Shown here: piece after piece, positions 36,605 to 45,021 of the stretch
How positions within the stretch are numbered: position 1 is the first letter of the stretch
How the letters are laid out: every line of letters begins with the position of its first letter
Assembly (NCBI GenBank): GCA_013306675.1
Contig: JABLUY010000276.1
Location: 1 to 45,021 of the forward strand
Length of the DNA stretch: 45,021 bases
Reading direction: 5' to 3'
DNA from: Thraustochytrium sp. TN22
Taxonomy: Eukaryota > Sar > Bigyra > Thraustochytrida > Thraustochytriidae
Made by a program: the position numbers and the translations under genes
Notes under the pieces: generated by a model
What the model was told of the DNA's origin: nothing
Databases searched by the model: none
What the model saw: the letters and a program-made list of their open reading frames with translations, nothing else

Positions 36605-36808
36605 CGCGCAATCATAGTCTGCCTCCCCTCCCCATCCTCTGATTCTCCTCCCTTCGCGGCGGTGCCGGCCGCCCTGCAACGCCGTGCGGGACTTGTGACA
36701 GCTTTTATGTGATGACCTCCCTCTACTTTGCTTTTCTCAATTCCCTTTCAACGTTTTGGTCAAGTTTTGAATCTTGACTTCTTCGAGTTACCGGAGAGGT
36801 GGTTAACG

Positions 36809-39800
36809 TTAGTTAGAGAACACAAACACCGTGTAGGTCCAGTCGCTCGTGACGCTGTAGCTCGAACTCGTGTCGTGGTTCACAATGCGTAGGTGGACCA
36901 CGTCAGAGTCGGTCCAGGCCGCAAAGGTGATGGCCGCCGACGCGGCGTCGGTCGCGGGCGGAGATACGTGTACTGCATCGCCCTCGGCTACACCCGGCAC
37001 GCTCGCCGAGTACACCGCCTCCGCGCCTGCGGCGATGGCCGTCGTCCCTGCCGTCACGCTGAGTGTGCCCCGCAACACCTGGCTCATTGTCGCGGCCCCA
37101 CTTGGCCCGATGCGGACACCAGAGCCACTGACTTCCGCCACCTCGGTAGAGCCTACGCCAAAGGAGACCACACCGTGGCTCGTCGAGCCCGATCCAGCGA
37201 AGAGTTGAACATCACCTCCAGCGCCGTCAGGCGAGAGCCCAGCGTGTACGACCACATTGCCGCCACTCCCGCTGGTACCGGAGCCCACCGACAGGACAAT
37301 GTTGCCCGCCACGCCGTCCGTCGCACCCCCAGTCTCGAGTCTGATCTCCCCGGAGTCGCCCATCGAAGTGGCACCGGTTCCGATCGAAATCGCGCCGGAG
37401 GTGCCGATGCCGATTGCAAAACTGGTGCTGAGCGTGATGTGCCCGCTCGATGCGGCGAAACTAGATCCCGACCTCATTTCGAGGCTGCCCCCTGTCGCGT
37501 CGTAGGCCCATCCGGGTGACATCGAGATGCCGCCGCCCGCGCCCGAAGTGCTCGTGCCAACCGAAAGGCCAATGCTCCCGGCCTGCGTCGTGCTTGCGTA
37601 ACCTGTGGAGAGCAGGATTGCCCCGCTCGCACCGGCGGCATCACCCGTGGACAGGATGAGCTCTCCGCTGTCGCCGGCTGTGGCTGATGCGGCAGAGCTG
37701 ATGGTCGTCGCGCCACTCCCGAGGTTGCCGGCACCTGATGTGAAGATCAGTTCGCCACCCGGGGCACCGTTGCCACTACCTGCGACGATCGACACTGCAC
37801 CACCCCGACCCGAACCACCTGTACACGCGCCTGCGGTGATGGCCACCGCACCGCCAACCGAGCTCGCGGCTGAGGTAGAGCCCGCCGAGAGATCGATTCC
37901 ACCGCCATTGCCCGAGTTTCCGAAACCAACTTTGAGATCGATGGAGCCGCCAGCGCCGCCCGTGGCCGCGCCCGTGGTGACCGAAAACCCGCCAGAAGAA
38001 CCCGAAGTGGTCGTGCCGGTGGACACGTGTACACCTCCGCTCACGCCAGTTCCTGTGCTGCCGGCCGTGGCGAGGTTGATATTTCCACTCGAAGTGAACG
38101 CGCTGGTGCCAGAGGTGAGTGAGATTGCGCCGCCCGAGTTCGCAGATGAACCAGCAAGCAAGGCGATGGAACCACCCTGGCCAGACGACGAGCTGCCGAC
38201 TGAAAGGCCGATGCTCCCGGCCTGCGTCGTGGTCGCGTAACCTGTGGAGAGCAGGATTTGCCCGCTCGCACCGGCGGCATCACCCGTGGACAGGATGAGC
38301 TCTCCGCTGTCGCCGGCTGTGGCTGATGCGGCAGAGCTGATGGTCGTCGCGCCACTCCCGAGGTTGCCGGTACCTGATTTGAAGGTCAGCGCCCCGCCTA
38401 CGGCGCCATTGCCGGAGCCGGCCGTGATTGCCACCGCGCCACCCGTACCCGTAGCGCCCGTGCTCGCGCCTGCGGCGATGAGGACGTGACCCCCAGTCGA
38501 GCTCGCTGCCGTGGTGTCACCTGCTGCGAGGTTGATCGCACCTCCAGCGCCGGACATGCTCGAGCCAACGCGAAGGGAGATCGCACCTGCCTGGCCGCCA
38601 CTGCTAGCATCTCCTGTCTCTGCCCGAATCTCGCCTGATGACCCGTCGTTCGCCTGTCCCGTGCCAATGGTCACCGAGCCGGAAGTTCCCGTCAAGTAGG
38701 CGTCGGCCGTGCTCAGTGAGACGTGGCCACTTCCGAACTGCGCACCAGAACCGGATAAGACCATGACGGATCCACCCGTCATACCTTCGCCGTGGCCGCC
38801 CTCGATGGACACTGCGCCGCCCTGGCCGAAGGTGGTACTTGTCCCGGCGCCCGCAGTAATGGTCACGGCGCCGCCAGCCATGCTGGTGGCGGAACTTGCG
38901 CCAGCGGTGATGTCAACCCTACCACCTGGTCCATGTTCCCCGTTACCCACGAGCAGCGAGATGTCACCACCCTTGCCCAGACTTGCGTCGCCAGTGGACA
39001 AAAGGATCTCGCCAGAATAGCCAGCAGTGGTCTCCCCGGTCTTGACCACAATGGCGCCCGATGTACCAAACGTGCCGCCGTCCGCGGTTTGAATGCGAAC
39101 GTGCCCGCTGCTGGACGCGGACCCAAGTCCAGACAGCACAGAGACAGAGCCGCCCGTCAAGGCGGATGTGTCGCCCGCGGAGAGGCGCAGCGCGCCTCCC
39201 GAACCACTGTCGCCGCTACCCACCAGCAGCGAGATGTCGCCGCCCTTGCCGCCCGTTGCGTCACCAGTCTCGAGCAGGATCTCCCCGGCAGAGTCCTCGG
39301 TCGCAGTACCGGTCTGCAGGGAAATGGCACCGCTTGTGCCGGAGGTGCCGGCATGCGCGGTCGCAAGCGTAAGGCTACCGCTCGAAGTTGAGGTGGCCGG
39401 ACCGGAGGTCAGTCTCACATGGCCGCCCGTCGCAGAAGCCCCCATGCCGGCCTCCAGCGCGAGGTCGCCGCCCGCTGCCCCTTGCGCGCTCGTGGCAGCA
39501 CCTGCACGCACCTCGATGGAGGCACCCTTGACGTCGTTGGCGGCTGTAGACCCGGCCTGCAGGGCGATACCACCTGCACCCTCGACAGCGTCGCCTGTGC
39601 TGATCTCCACGGCCCCGCTCATGGTCTGAGCCGTGCCGGACCCGAGGAGAAGCGCGCCGCTCGCCGCGGCCGCGCTCGGCCCGGATTTGACCGAGATTGC
39701 GCCGCTCGCACCGCTCGAGCCGGCATCAGCAGAGCTCAATTCAACAGGCCCGCTGGCGGCCGTCGAGCTGGGGCCTGAGTGAAGCTTGAGCGCGCCGCCG

Positions 39801-40660
39801 GTTGCGTCCACAGAGGCCTGAGCCATGACGGTCAGCGCCTCGCCAGCGTCGAGCGGGTCTCGCGTCGGCGCGGCGGTCGGGTCTCGCGTCGGCGCGGCGG
39901 TTGGGTCTCGCGTCGGCGCGGCGGTCGGGTCTAGCGTCGGCGAAGCACTGGGCGCAGCACTGCTGTCCGAGGACCCAGCATCGCTCGTGCTTGGCGTGTA
40001 CGTCACGCCGTTCGAGAGGTCACCGCCGGTCGCCATGGTTGGGGTTGGTGCTTCGGCGGTGTTCAAACTCGTGGGCGCCGGCGTGGACGTCGGCGAGAGC
40101 GAGGGAATGGACGAAAGCACCTCTTGCAAGAGGGCGTTCGGATCGTCCAGTGCCCAGAAACAGGCCGAGCCAATGACACCACCTACGATACCGGCCATGA
40201 ACATGCAGAGCAGCCAAAGGAAGGCTGCGCATCGCGAGCCGCCACTCGCACCCTTGGCCGTGCTTCTCTTGTCATTTGCGCCGCCGCGATCCGGATGCAC
40301 CTTGACATCATTGGCCCATGCGCCCTGGTTCGCTGAGCCGAGCACGACGCTGGACCTGGCCTTGCGAACCGCGGCAGCATCTTTCGTCGTCTCCGCCACC
40401 GCCGAATCCCCCTGCTCAGTCATTTCACTACGCTGCGCGAGCTTGCTGATTTGCTGTCTGTCCTCTTGGTCGTCAGCGTCGGGCTTCTGGCCGGACGTCC
40501 CACTGCTGCGCGAACGGCCACGCTGGTCACGCGTGATCTCCCGCTGCAGGATCCGGGCCCGCAAAACAAGCCACCTGGCTGGCTGGTAAGGTAGTGAGCG
40601 ACGACTCGACGAGCGAGCGGAGCCCCGTTTTCTCGGCGCAACGGCCGCGCGACGAGTCAT
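36809..40660 (-). CDS. Giant type II membrane protein built of beta-solenoid-like repeats
   Basis: The protein has 1283 residues. The N-terminal ~145 residues are polar and basic (cytosolic), with an alternative start at Met80. A single hydrophobic helix (about 145-170, AAFLWLLCMFMAGIVGGVIG) is followed by a Ser/Thr/Pro stalk containing DPTAAPTR three times (about 244-268). Residues about 287-1180 are some 50 turns of 14-18 residues, each of the type strand-x-G-(5-9 polar)-GG/SG, for example DISLLVGSGDSGSGG, AVAITAGSGNGAVGG and EILLSTGDASLGKGG. This pattern predicts a long parallel beta-helix rod outside the cell. The last ~95 residues (from VLRGTLSVTAGTTAIAAGAE) are non-repetitive and look like a beta-sandwich cap. 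I recognise no family. A surface adhesin or wall/scale component is the simplest inference. A near-identical internal block is noted separately. Confidence 0.85.
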   Translation of the reverse strand: MTRRAAVAPRKRGSARSSSRRSLPYQPARWLVLRARILQREITRDQRGRSRSSGTSGQKPDADDQEDRQQISKLAQRSEMTEQGDSAVAETTKDAAAVRKARSSVVLGSANQGAWANDVKVHPDRGGANDKRSTAKGASGGSRCAAFLWLLCMFMAGIVGGVIGSACFWALDDPNALLQEVLSSIPSLSPTSTPAPTSLNTAEAPTPTMATGGDLSNGVTYTPSTSDAGSSDSSAAPSASPTLDPTAAPTRDPTAAPTRDPTAAPTRDPLDAGEALTVMAQASVDATGGALKLHSGPSSTAASGPVELSSADAGSSGASGAISVKSGPSAAAASGALLLGSGTAQTMSGAVEISTGDAVEGAGGIALQAGSTAANDVKGASIEVRAGAATSAQGAAGGDLALEAGMGASATGGHVRLTSGPATSTSSGSLTLATAHAGTSGTSGAISLQTGTATEDSAGEILLETGDATGGKGGDISLLVGSGDSGSGGALRLSAGDTSALTGGSVSVLSGLGSASSSGHVRIQTADGGTFGTSGAIVVKTGETTAGYSGEILLSTGDASLGKGGDISLLVGNGEHGPGGRVDITAGASSATSMAGGAVTITAGAGTSTTFGQGGAVSIEGGHGEGMTGGSVMVLSGSGAQFGSGHVSLSTADAYLTGTSGSVTIGTGQANDGSSGEIRAETGDASSGGQAGAISLRVGSSMSGAGGAINLAAGDTTAASSTGGHVLIAAGASTGATGTGGAVAITAGSGNGAVGGALTFKSGTGNLGSGATTISSAASATAGDSGELILSTGDAAGASGQILLSTGYATTTQAGSIGLSVGSSSSGQGGSIALLAGSSANSGGAISLTSGTSAFTSSGNINLATAGSTGTGVSGGVHVSTGTTTSGSSGGFSVTTGAATGGAGGSIDLKVGFGNSGNGGGIDLSAGSTSAASSVGGAVAITAGACTGGSGRGGAVSIVAGSGNGAPGGELIFTSGAGNLGSGATTISSAASATAGDSGELILSTGDAAGASGAILLSTGYASTTQAGSIGLSVGTSTSGAGGGISMSPGWAYDATGGSLEMRSGSSFAASSGHITLSTSFAIGIGTSGAISIGTGATSMGDSGEIRLETGGATDGVAGNIVLSVGSGTSGSGGNVVVHAGLSPDGAGGDVQLFAGSGSTSHGVVSFGVGSTEVAEVSGSGVRIGPSGAATMSQVLRGTLSVTAGTTAIAAGAEAVYSASVPGVAEGDAVHVSPPATDAASAAITFAAWTDSDVVHLRIVNHDTSSSYSVTSDWTYTVFVFSN
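37572..37735 (-). repeat. Near-identical internal block, copy 1 of the solenoid gene
   Basis: It matches 38211-38374 at an offset of 639 bp (213 codons), with over 100 bp identical around the segment encoding GSGATTISSAASATAGDSGE. The surrounding repeats are much more diverged. Confidence 0.85.
38211..38374 (-). repeat. Near-identical internal block, copy 2 of the solenoid gene
   Basis: This is the partner of 37572-37735. Both encode GDAAGASG.ILLSTGYA.TTQAG. Spacing is an exact multiple of three, so the frame is kept. Confidence 0.85.
39843..39935 (-). repeat. 24-bp tandem repeat encoding DPTAAPTR
   Basis: Three full units plus a partial fourth of GGGTCTCGCGTCGGCGCGGC.. lie in the stalk region of the solenoid protein. 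Confidence 0.85.
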
Positions 40661-42156
40661 GATGCTATCAAAGGACCCCCCACCGTTCTATCCTCACGAA
40701 GGACCTATGATGGCGGCAACCCAGGCACCGGGTTCCAAGTCCCTCTCAGGCTCGGCCAGCGTAGAGCATGTGCGCGAGCTACCTCCTACTAACTTACAGT
40801 TAGTACCTGGCACCGATTCCTTTCGCATGCGAGCTCGATTGAATATGCGAGTGCGCTCTGGCACCCAACGGACAAAGGCCGAAATCCTCCCACAGAAGAG
40901 GAACAAAGGGAACTTGCAAACATCCGTCATTACGATGAACCGCTCGCGGGAATCCTGGTGCCTATCCTGGTGCCTGGCTGGAAACATGGAGGGCAGAAGG
41001 TCTCGGCATCTGTCGAAGAAGGAAAATTCGAATGAATGGCTAGAAACTCCTCGGCCTCGAATTGGACAGCAACGTGCCCTCACCTCTCTGCAGGAAATCG
41101 TCTGGGCAAGGTCATCTACGTCTCTTTCAACGTCGGCGATGGATACATACTACGGGCGAGTGGTCACGGGCCAATGCATGGTCGCTGCCTGCAGAAACTC
41201 AGTGTGTCGACCTGGCAGCCCAAAGCACCAGCGTCCTCGCTGGGATCGCTTCGAGCGTCGTGTTGGCCAGGATAGCGCCTCACCCCCCCCCCCCCCTCGT
41301 CGCAGATCGCATCAAACGTCCTCTTGACCGGCCAGGATAGCGCATCATGGCCAAATGTGGCGGTCCTGTGGTTGCTCGAACGCTGAAGGATATCGACGTC
41401 GAATCTGGACTCTGGAGGAGCCTGCTTGACAGCCCACCAAGCCGACAGCTCCGAGTCGGAGTTCAATAAAGGCATAAAGGTCCATGCAGGTGGCGCCCAT
41501 GTCACACCCCGGGCCCTTGCTCTAGCACTGCACCCGGCCTCTCAAGCTGTCCATGGTCCACACGCTGTCGAGTCAGCGCACGCGCGAGGCGCGAGAAAAG
41601 GTTCTCGGGACGCGCGTCCGCCTCTGCTCCGCGGCTAGCTGCGGAGGCCAGGCCAGCCAACCTGGAGGCCAGTGCGGGCGCCTCCTGCGCCTCCTGCGCG
41701 GTTTCGCCGCCGCCTCGCGCCGCCGCGGCCTCTTGCTCGTCCCCGGCGCGGCTGGAGAACGAGGCGCAGGTCCCCGACGGCGCCCCAGCGATAGCCCGCG
41801 TTGCGCACGCCGCGGCGAGGGCCCCTCCGGATAAGTGGCGTCGCGCCGTCCACGCCGCCGTCGTCGGCGGCAGACCTGAGACTGCGCCAGCCCGCCCGGC
41901 CGCCCGCGCCGCGCGTCCGCTGCGAGACGAGGTCAGGTCGTGGCGCGAGGCGCGACGCGGCGCGGCCCCGTCCGCGGCCCTGGCCTGCGCTGGCCGCCGG
42001 CAGGCAGTCTGGGCGCCGCAGGCATCGGCATCGGGGGCGGCCTGCGTGCAAAGCTGCAGGAGCTGTAGCAGCAGCTGTAGCAGCAGCAGCAGCAGCAACA
42101 GCAACAGCCGAGGGCGACCTGAGCAGCAGCTGCAGCGGGAGATCTCGCTCGCCAGG
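40661..42156. promoter_or_regulatory. Divergent region between the solenoid and SAM-carrier genes
   Basis: This 1.5 kb shows no supported gene. 40661-41500 has lower GC than most of the window. A GTAAGT donor lies on the minus strand near 40796, inside CTAACTTACAGTTAG, and could begin a 5' UTR intron of the solenoid gene. A run of about 14 C lies at 41284-41298. The word GGCCAGGATAGCGC occurs twice (about 41265 and 41330). 42058-42112 is an AGC/CAG repeat in the leader of the carrier gene. Confidence 0.35.
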
Positions 42157-42957
42157 ATGCCGATCGACACGACGGCGCTCGTGGCCGGCGGCGTGGCCGG
42201 CTTCGCGGTGGACACGAGCCTCATGCCGCTGGACGCCATCAAGACACGGCTGCAGTCGCCCATGGGGTTCAGGGCGGCAGGCGGCTTCTCGAACCTATTC
42301 GCCGGCGTGGGCGTGGCGGCCGTCGGCTCGGTGCCGGGCGCCTCGCTCTTCTTTTGCACGTATGAGACCACCAAGGCGGCGCTCTCGGAGCACCTGAGCC
42401 CGCCGCAGGCGCAGATGGCCGCCGCCTCGCTGGGAGAGGTGGCGGCCTGCCTCGTGCGTGTGCCAGTGGAGAACATCAAGCAGAAGCGCCAGGCCGGCCT
42501 CTTTCCGGATACGCGCAGCACCATGCAGGGCATCGTGGCGCGCCAGGGCTACGGCGGCTTTTACACCGGCTACTGGACCACTGTGATGCGCGAGATCCCC
42601 TTCTCCATGATCCAGTTCCCGCTCTGGGAGGCCATCAAGGCGGAGATTGGCCGCCGGCGTGGCGACGGCACCGTGCATTCTTGGGAGTCCGCGGCCGCCG
42701 GCTCTTTCTCCGGCGCGCTCGCCGCGGCTGCCACCACGCCGCTCGACGTGGTCAAGACGCGCCTCATGCTCGGCGTCGACCCCAAGGGTGTGCCCTACGA
42801 CGGCGCGCTCTCCACGCTGCAGCGCGTGGTGCGCGACGAGGGCGCTGGCAAGCTCATGGCCGGCGTCGGCCCGCGTGTGTTTTGGATCGGCATCGGCGGC
42901 TTTGTGTACTTCTTCGCGTACCAGAAGACGCGCCTCCTCATTGAAGGCTCCCGGTAG
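42157..42957 (+). CDS. SLC25A26: Mitochondrial carrier, S-adenosylmethionine transporter type (SLC25A26-like)
   Basis: The 266-residue protein starts MPIDTTALVAGGVAGFAVD. The upstream in-frame ATG at 42046 would add only a Ser/Cys/Gln repeat. It has three carrier repeats with signature motifs PLDAIKTRLQS, VPVENIKQKRQ and PLDVVKTRLML. The SAM-carrier pattern is specific: AGGFSNLFAGVGVAAVGSVP, YETTKAAL, GEVAACLVRVPVENIKQ, and REIPFSMIQFPLWE. The second repeat begins RVPxE rather than PxD, as in SAM carriers. It should exchange cytosolic SAM for SAH across the mitochondrial inner membrane and so supply methylation there. It is convergent with the PNGase A gene, with 98 bp between stops. Confidence 0.93.
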   Translation: MPIDTTALVAGGVAGFAVDTSLMPLDAIKTRLQSPMGFRAAGGFSNLFAGVGVAAVGSVPGASLFFCTYETTKAALSEHLSPPQAQMAAASLGEVAACLVRVPVENIKQKRQAGLFPDTRSTMQGIVARQGYGGFYTGYWTTVMREIPFSMIQFPLWEAIKAEIGRRRGDGTVHSWESAAAGSFSGALAAAATTPLDVVKTRLMLGVDPKGVPYDGALSTLQRVVRDEGAGKLMAGVGPRVFWIGIGGFVYFFAYQKTRLLIEGSR

Positions 42958-43055
42958 TCAAGCCACAGCAACAGAGTGCAAAAGACGTTGCAGGAAGAGT
43001 GCCGGCGCGCGCGCCAGTCCTTCACCTTCGTCCTCCCTCTCCTCTCCTTCTAGAG

Positions 43056-44831
43056 TTAGTATGTCATCTCCTTGAACAAGCGTGACAGAGTTCCCAAGCC
43101 GTGCTCCGAGCGCAACGAGCCGTGCCCCGCGCGCGACTCGCCAGCCTCGGAGCGCGACGTGCACAGGCCCACGCCGCATGGAACTGCATGTAGCAGGCGG
43201 CCGTCGCAACGACCAGCCTGGGAGTCCCGCGACGCGGGCGCCGCCTCCTGGGAGCGTGTCCCGTTCATCTCCGCCAAGGCGAGCTGGAAGCATGGCGCGG
43301 TGCCTGCGTTGGGCGCGTCCCAGACACGCACCGACTCGCGCGCCTCGGAGCGCCGCGCGCCGCCCGTCGTCAGGTTGTAAAACGCCTCACCCTCATAGGC
43401 AGCCCCGACGGCCAGATAGCCGTCGCCTGCGTCGCGCTGGCGCGTCACGCGCCGCGTCTGTAGCACCCTGGCATTGATCCAGCCCTGCCCGTCCTCCTCC
43501 AGAACAGAGAATGTGTAGGTGTGGTTCTCCGTGGTCACGCCGTTGCGCACTACCTGCTCGAGACGCCCCGAGACCAGGCCGCTCGGCTCCTCGCGCACGT
43601 TCAGCATGTTGATGCGCACGTCGAGGCTGCCCAGCGTGAATGTGCGCGAGTACGAGTGCACGCGCGTGCCACTCGCCGTGGTGAGCTGCACCACGCGTGG
43701 CGGCTGCCAGTTGGGCGGCGTCTCGCTGCCCGTGAGCGAGTTCGCACTGGCAGGCGCCCCCTCGGGGGTCACGACCAAGATGGGGTCAAGGTTCCACTCG
43801 CCACCCTTGCTCATGTGCGCGATCTCGATCTCGATCGTGTGGAGTGCGCCGTCCGCCAGCTTCGAAGCGAGCGGCGTCAGGTCCACCTCGTACTGTGGCA
43901 CATTTAGGGCCGTGATGGCGGTGAGTGGCCGCCACAAGAGCGGGTTAATGCCGCCCGTATACACGACTGGGAAGGGGACGGCCGCTTGCACGGGCCTGCC
44001 GTCCAGGTAGATGAGGATCTCGCGGAACGGCGAGCCGCCCGGCGCTTCGAGATAGTAGAATTCCTCGGCCCCGCCGTGGCCCGTCGAGAACACATGCAGG
44101 TCGACCCGCGCACCGGCGAGCGCGCACTTGGGGCAGCGGAACGGCGGAAAGCGCAGCCGTTGCGGCCCGTGCAAGACGAAGCCATCCCACGGGCGGGCCG
44201 GGTCGCGCATGGGCGGCCTGAGCGGCTGCAGCCAGGGCAGCGGCGGCGCGCGCAGCGGCGTGGGCGACCTGTAGACCAGGGCCCGTGCTGACACGTTAAA
44301 GACGCCGGTGTATGGGCCCGTCACGAAGTTCGGAATGTCGAGCGTGGCGTTGAAGGCCTTCTCGCGGCCCACAATCGCGCGCGCCAAGGCCGTCACGTCC
44401 TTCTCCACGGTCCACGCGACCCTGCCCGGATTGAGCGGTTCCGCCGTGGTGAAGTGCAGCACCTTGATGTTGTCAATCCACAGGCCGCCGATGCGATCGA
44501 ACTGCCGGCCGTCCACCGCCGCCTCGAGCTCCAGCACGACCATGAGCACGTCCTCCGTGTCCCACGCGCACGGCGGCGCCCGCACCTCCTGCGTCGCGGC
44601 CACGCCGCTCAGCCCGAACCTCGCGTCGGTCACGAGCGGCACCTCGCAAGGCGGCGCGTCGCCTCGCGGCCTCTGCAGCGGCACCTCCACCGCGACGGGG
44701 TCCGTCCGCGCGCCCTGCGCCGCCGTCGCGCCCAGCAGCAGCAGCGGCAGCAGCAGCAGCAGCGCGGCCAGGACGCCGCGGACGCCGCCGGCCGTGGCCT
44801 CGGTCGCCGCGCCCGCCGCCGCGCGGCCCAT
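43056..44831 (-). CDS. Peptide-N4-(N-acetyl-beta-glucosaminyl)asparagine amidase A family protein (PNGase A-like)
   Basis: The protein has 591 residues. The N terminus is a long signal peptide (AALLLLLPLLLLGATAAQ, about residues 21-39). Domain landmarks include FDRIGGLWIDNIKVLHFTTAEP, GRVAWTVEKDVT, FYYLEAPGGSPFREILIYLD, PFPVVYTGGINPLLWRPLTA, and YEVDLTPLASKLADG. These follow the PNGase A fold described in plants and fungi. That enzyme removes N-glycans from glycopeptides in acidic secretory or vacuolar compartments. At least five N-x-S/T sites (such as FNAT, FNVS, NHT) fit a secreted glycoprotein. The C-terminal ~70 residues are Ser/Arg/Gly/Cys-rich and not typical of the family, so the true stop could be altered by an unseen 3' intron. 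No membrane anchor was seen after the signal. Confidence 0.9.
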   Translation of the reverse strand: MGRAAAGAATEATAGGVRGVLAALLLLLPLLLLGATAAQGARTDPVAVEVPLQRPRGDAPPCEVPLVTDARFGLSGVAATQEVRAPPCAWDTEDVLMVVLELEAAVDGRQFDRIGGLWIDNIKVLHFTTAEPLNPGRVAWTVEKDVTALARAIVGREKAFNATLDIPNFVTGPYTGVFNVSARALVYRSPTPLRAPPLPWLQPLRPPMRDPARPWDGFVLHGPQRLRFPPFRCPKCALAGARVDLHVFSTGHGGAEEFYYLEAPGGSPFREILIYLDGRPVQAAVPFPVVYTGGINPLLWRPLTAITALNVPQYEVDLTPLASKLADGALHTIEIEIAHMSKGGEWNLDPILVVTPEGAPASANSLTGSETPPNWQPPRVVQLTTASGTRVHSYSRTFTLGSLDVRINMLNVREEPSGLVSGRLEQVVRNGVTTENHTYTFSVLEEDGQGWINARVLQTRRVTRQRDAGDGYLAVGAAYEGEAFYNLTTGGARRSEARESVRVWDAPNAGTAPCFQLALAEMNGTRSQEAAPASRDSQAGRCDGRLLHAVPCGVGLCTSRSEAGESRAGHGSLRSEHGLGTLSRLFKEMTY

Positions 44832-44969
44832 GGCGCTCGCGCGCGCCGGCCGGGCCGGGGCCGGGCCGGGCCGGCCGCCTCGCCGCCTCGCCGCCTCGCC
44901 GCCGCGCGGCCGCCAGCGGAGTCCAGGCGGGCGCGGCGGCGAGCCTGGCGGCCGGCGCGGCCTTGGGGG

Positions 44970-45021
<52 letters not shown>
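44832..45021. repeat. GC-rich leader and (GCCT)n microsatellite reaching the window edge
   Basis: 44832-44960 is CCGCCTCG-type repeat upstream of the PNGase A-like gene. From about 44970 a GCCT repeat of at least 12 units runs into the window end. Confidence 0.8.

Noticed and set aside
36809-40660. Solenoid gene considered as a mobile or virus-derived element
   Set aside because: There are no terminal repeats, replication, capsid or integration genes nearby. It has a membrane anchor, and GC-rich composition resembles its neighbours, so it is treated as a host gene.
41502-42533. 343-codon minus-strand frame before and over the SAM carrier
   Set aside because: It is a low-complexity Ser/Ala/Leu sequence overlapping an unmistakable carrier gene.

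Overview
This is a GC-rich, gene-dense nuclear segment of a eukaryotic microbe. Gene content is purely eukaryotic: a cyclin H, a Ran-binding-domain protein, RRS1, a two-pore channel, a mitochondrial carrier, a Rab-GAP, sphingosine-1-phosphate lyase and the centriolar protein WDR90/POC16. Most genes are long single open frames with third codon positions almost all G or C, intergenic gaps run from about 0.1 to 1.6 kb, and simple repeats are common. WDR90 implies a lineage that builds centrioles or flagella. A heterotrophic stramenopile such as a thraustochytrid would fit, but that is inference from gene style, not a proven assignment.

Layout, left to right. 0-2.4 kb: the 3' end of an unrecognised gene whose last part is tandemly duplicated, then a basic nuclear-type protein of unknown function. 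2.4-9.5 kb: a Ran-binding-domain protein (-), an unresolved 1.6 kb stretch, RRS1 (+), and a membrane-anchored tubulin-tyrosine-ligase-like enzyme (-). 10.5-15.9 kb: WDR90/POC16 (+). 16-20.2 kb: a small one-helix protein (-), a repeat island, a TLC-domain membrane protein (-) and an SfsA-family nuclease-like protein (+). 20.5-27.8 kb: a small coiled-coil protein with a candidate very short intron (-), glucose-6-phosphate dehydrogenase (+), cyclin H (-) and a TBC-domain Rab-GAP (+). 29-36.6 kb: sphingosine-1-phosphate lyase, two-pore channel and an amino-acid transporter, all +. 36.8-45 kb: a 1283-residue type II membrane protein made almost wholly of beta-solenoid-like repeats (-), a mitochondrial SAM-type carrier (+), and a secreted PNGase A family protein (-).

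The genes do not form one pathway. They look like independent housekeeping genes on alternating strands, some in tight convergent pairs with 98-390 bp between stop codons. The items most worth a second look are the giant repeat protein at 36809-40660, the eukaryotic SfsA homologue with a basic tail, the putative intron of about 21 nt, the signal-anchored TTL enzyme, the duplicated and repeat-rich islands at 0.2-0.8 and 16.5-16.9 kb, and a short motif (TGACNGTGAG) recurring between genes. I saw no transposon, retroelement, viral element, CRISPR array, rRNA or tRNA.
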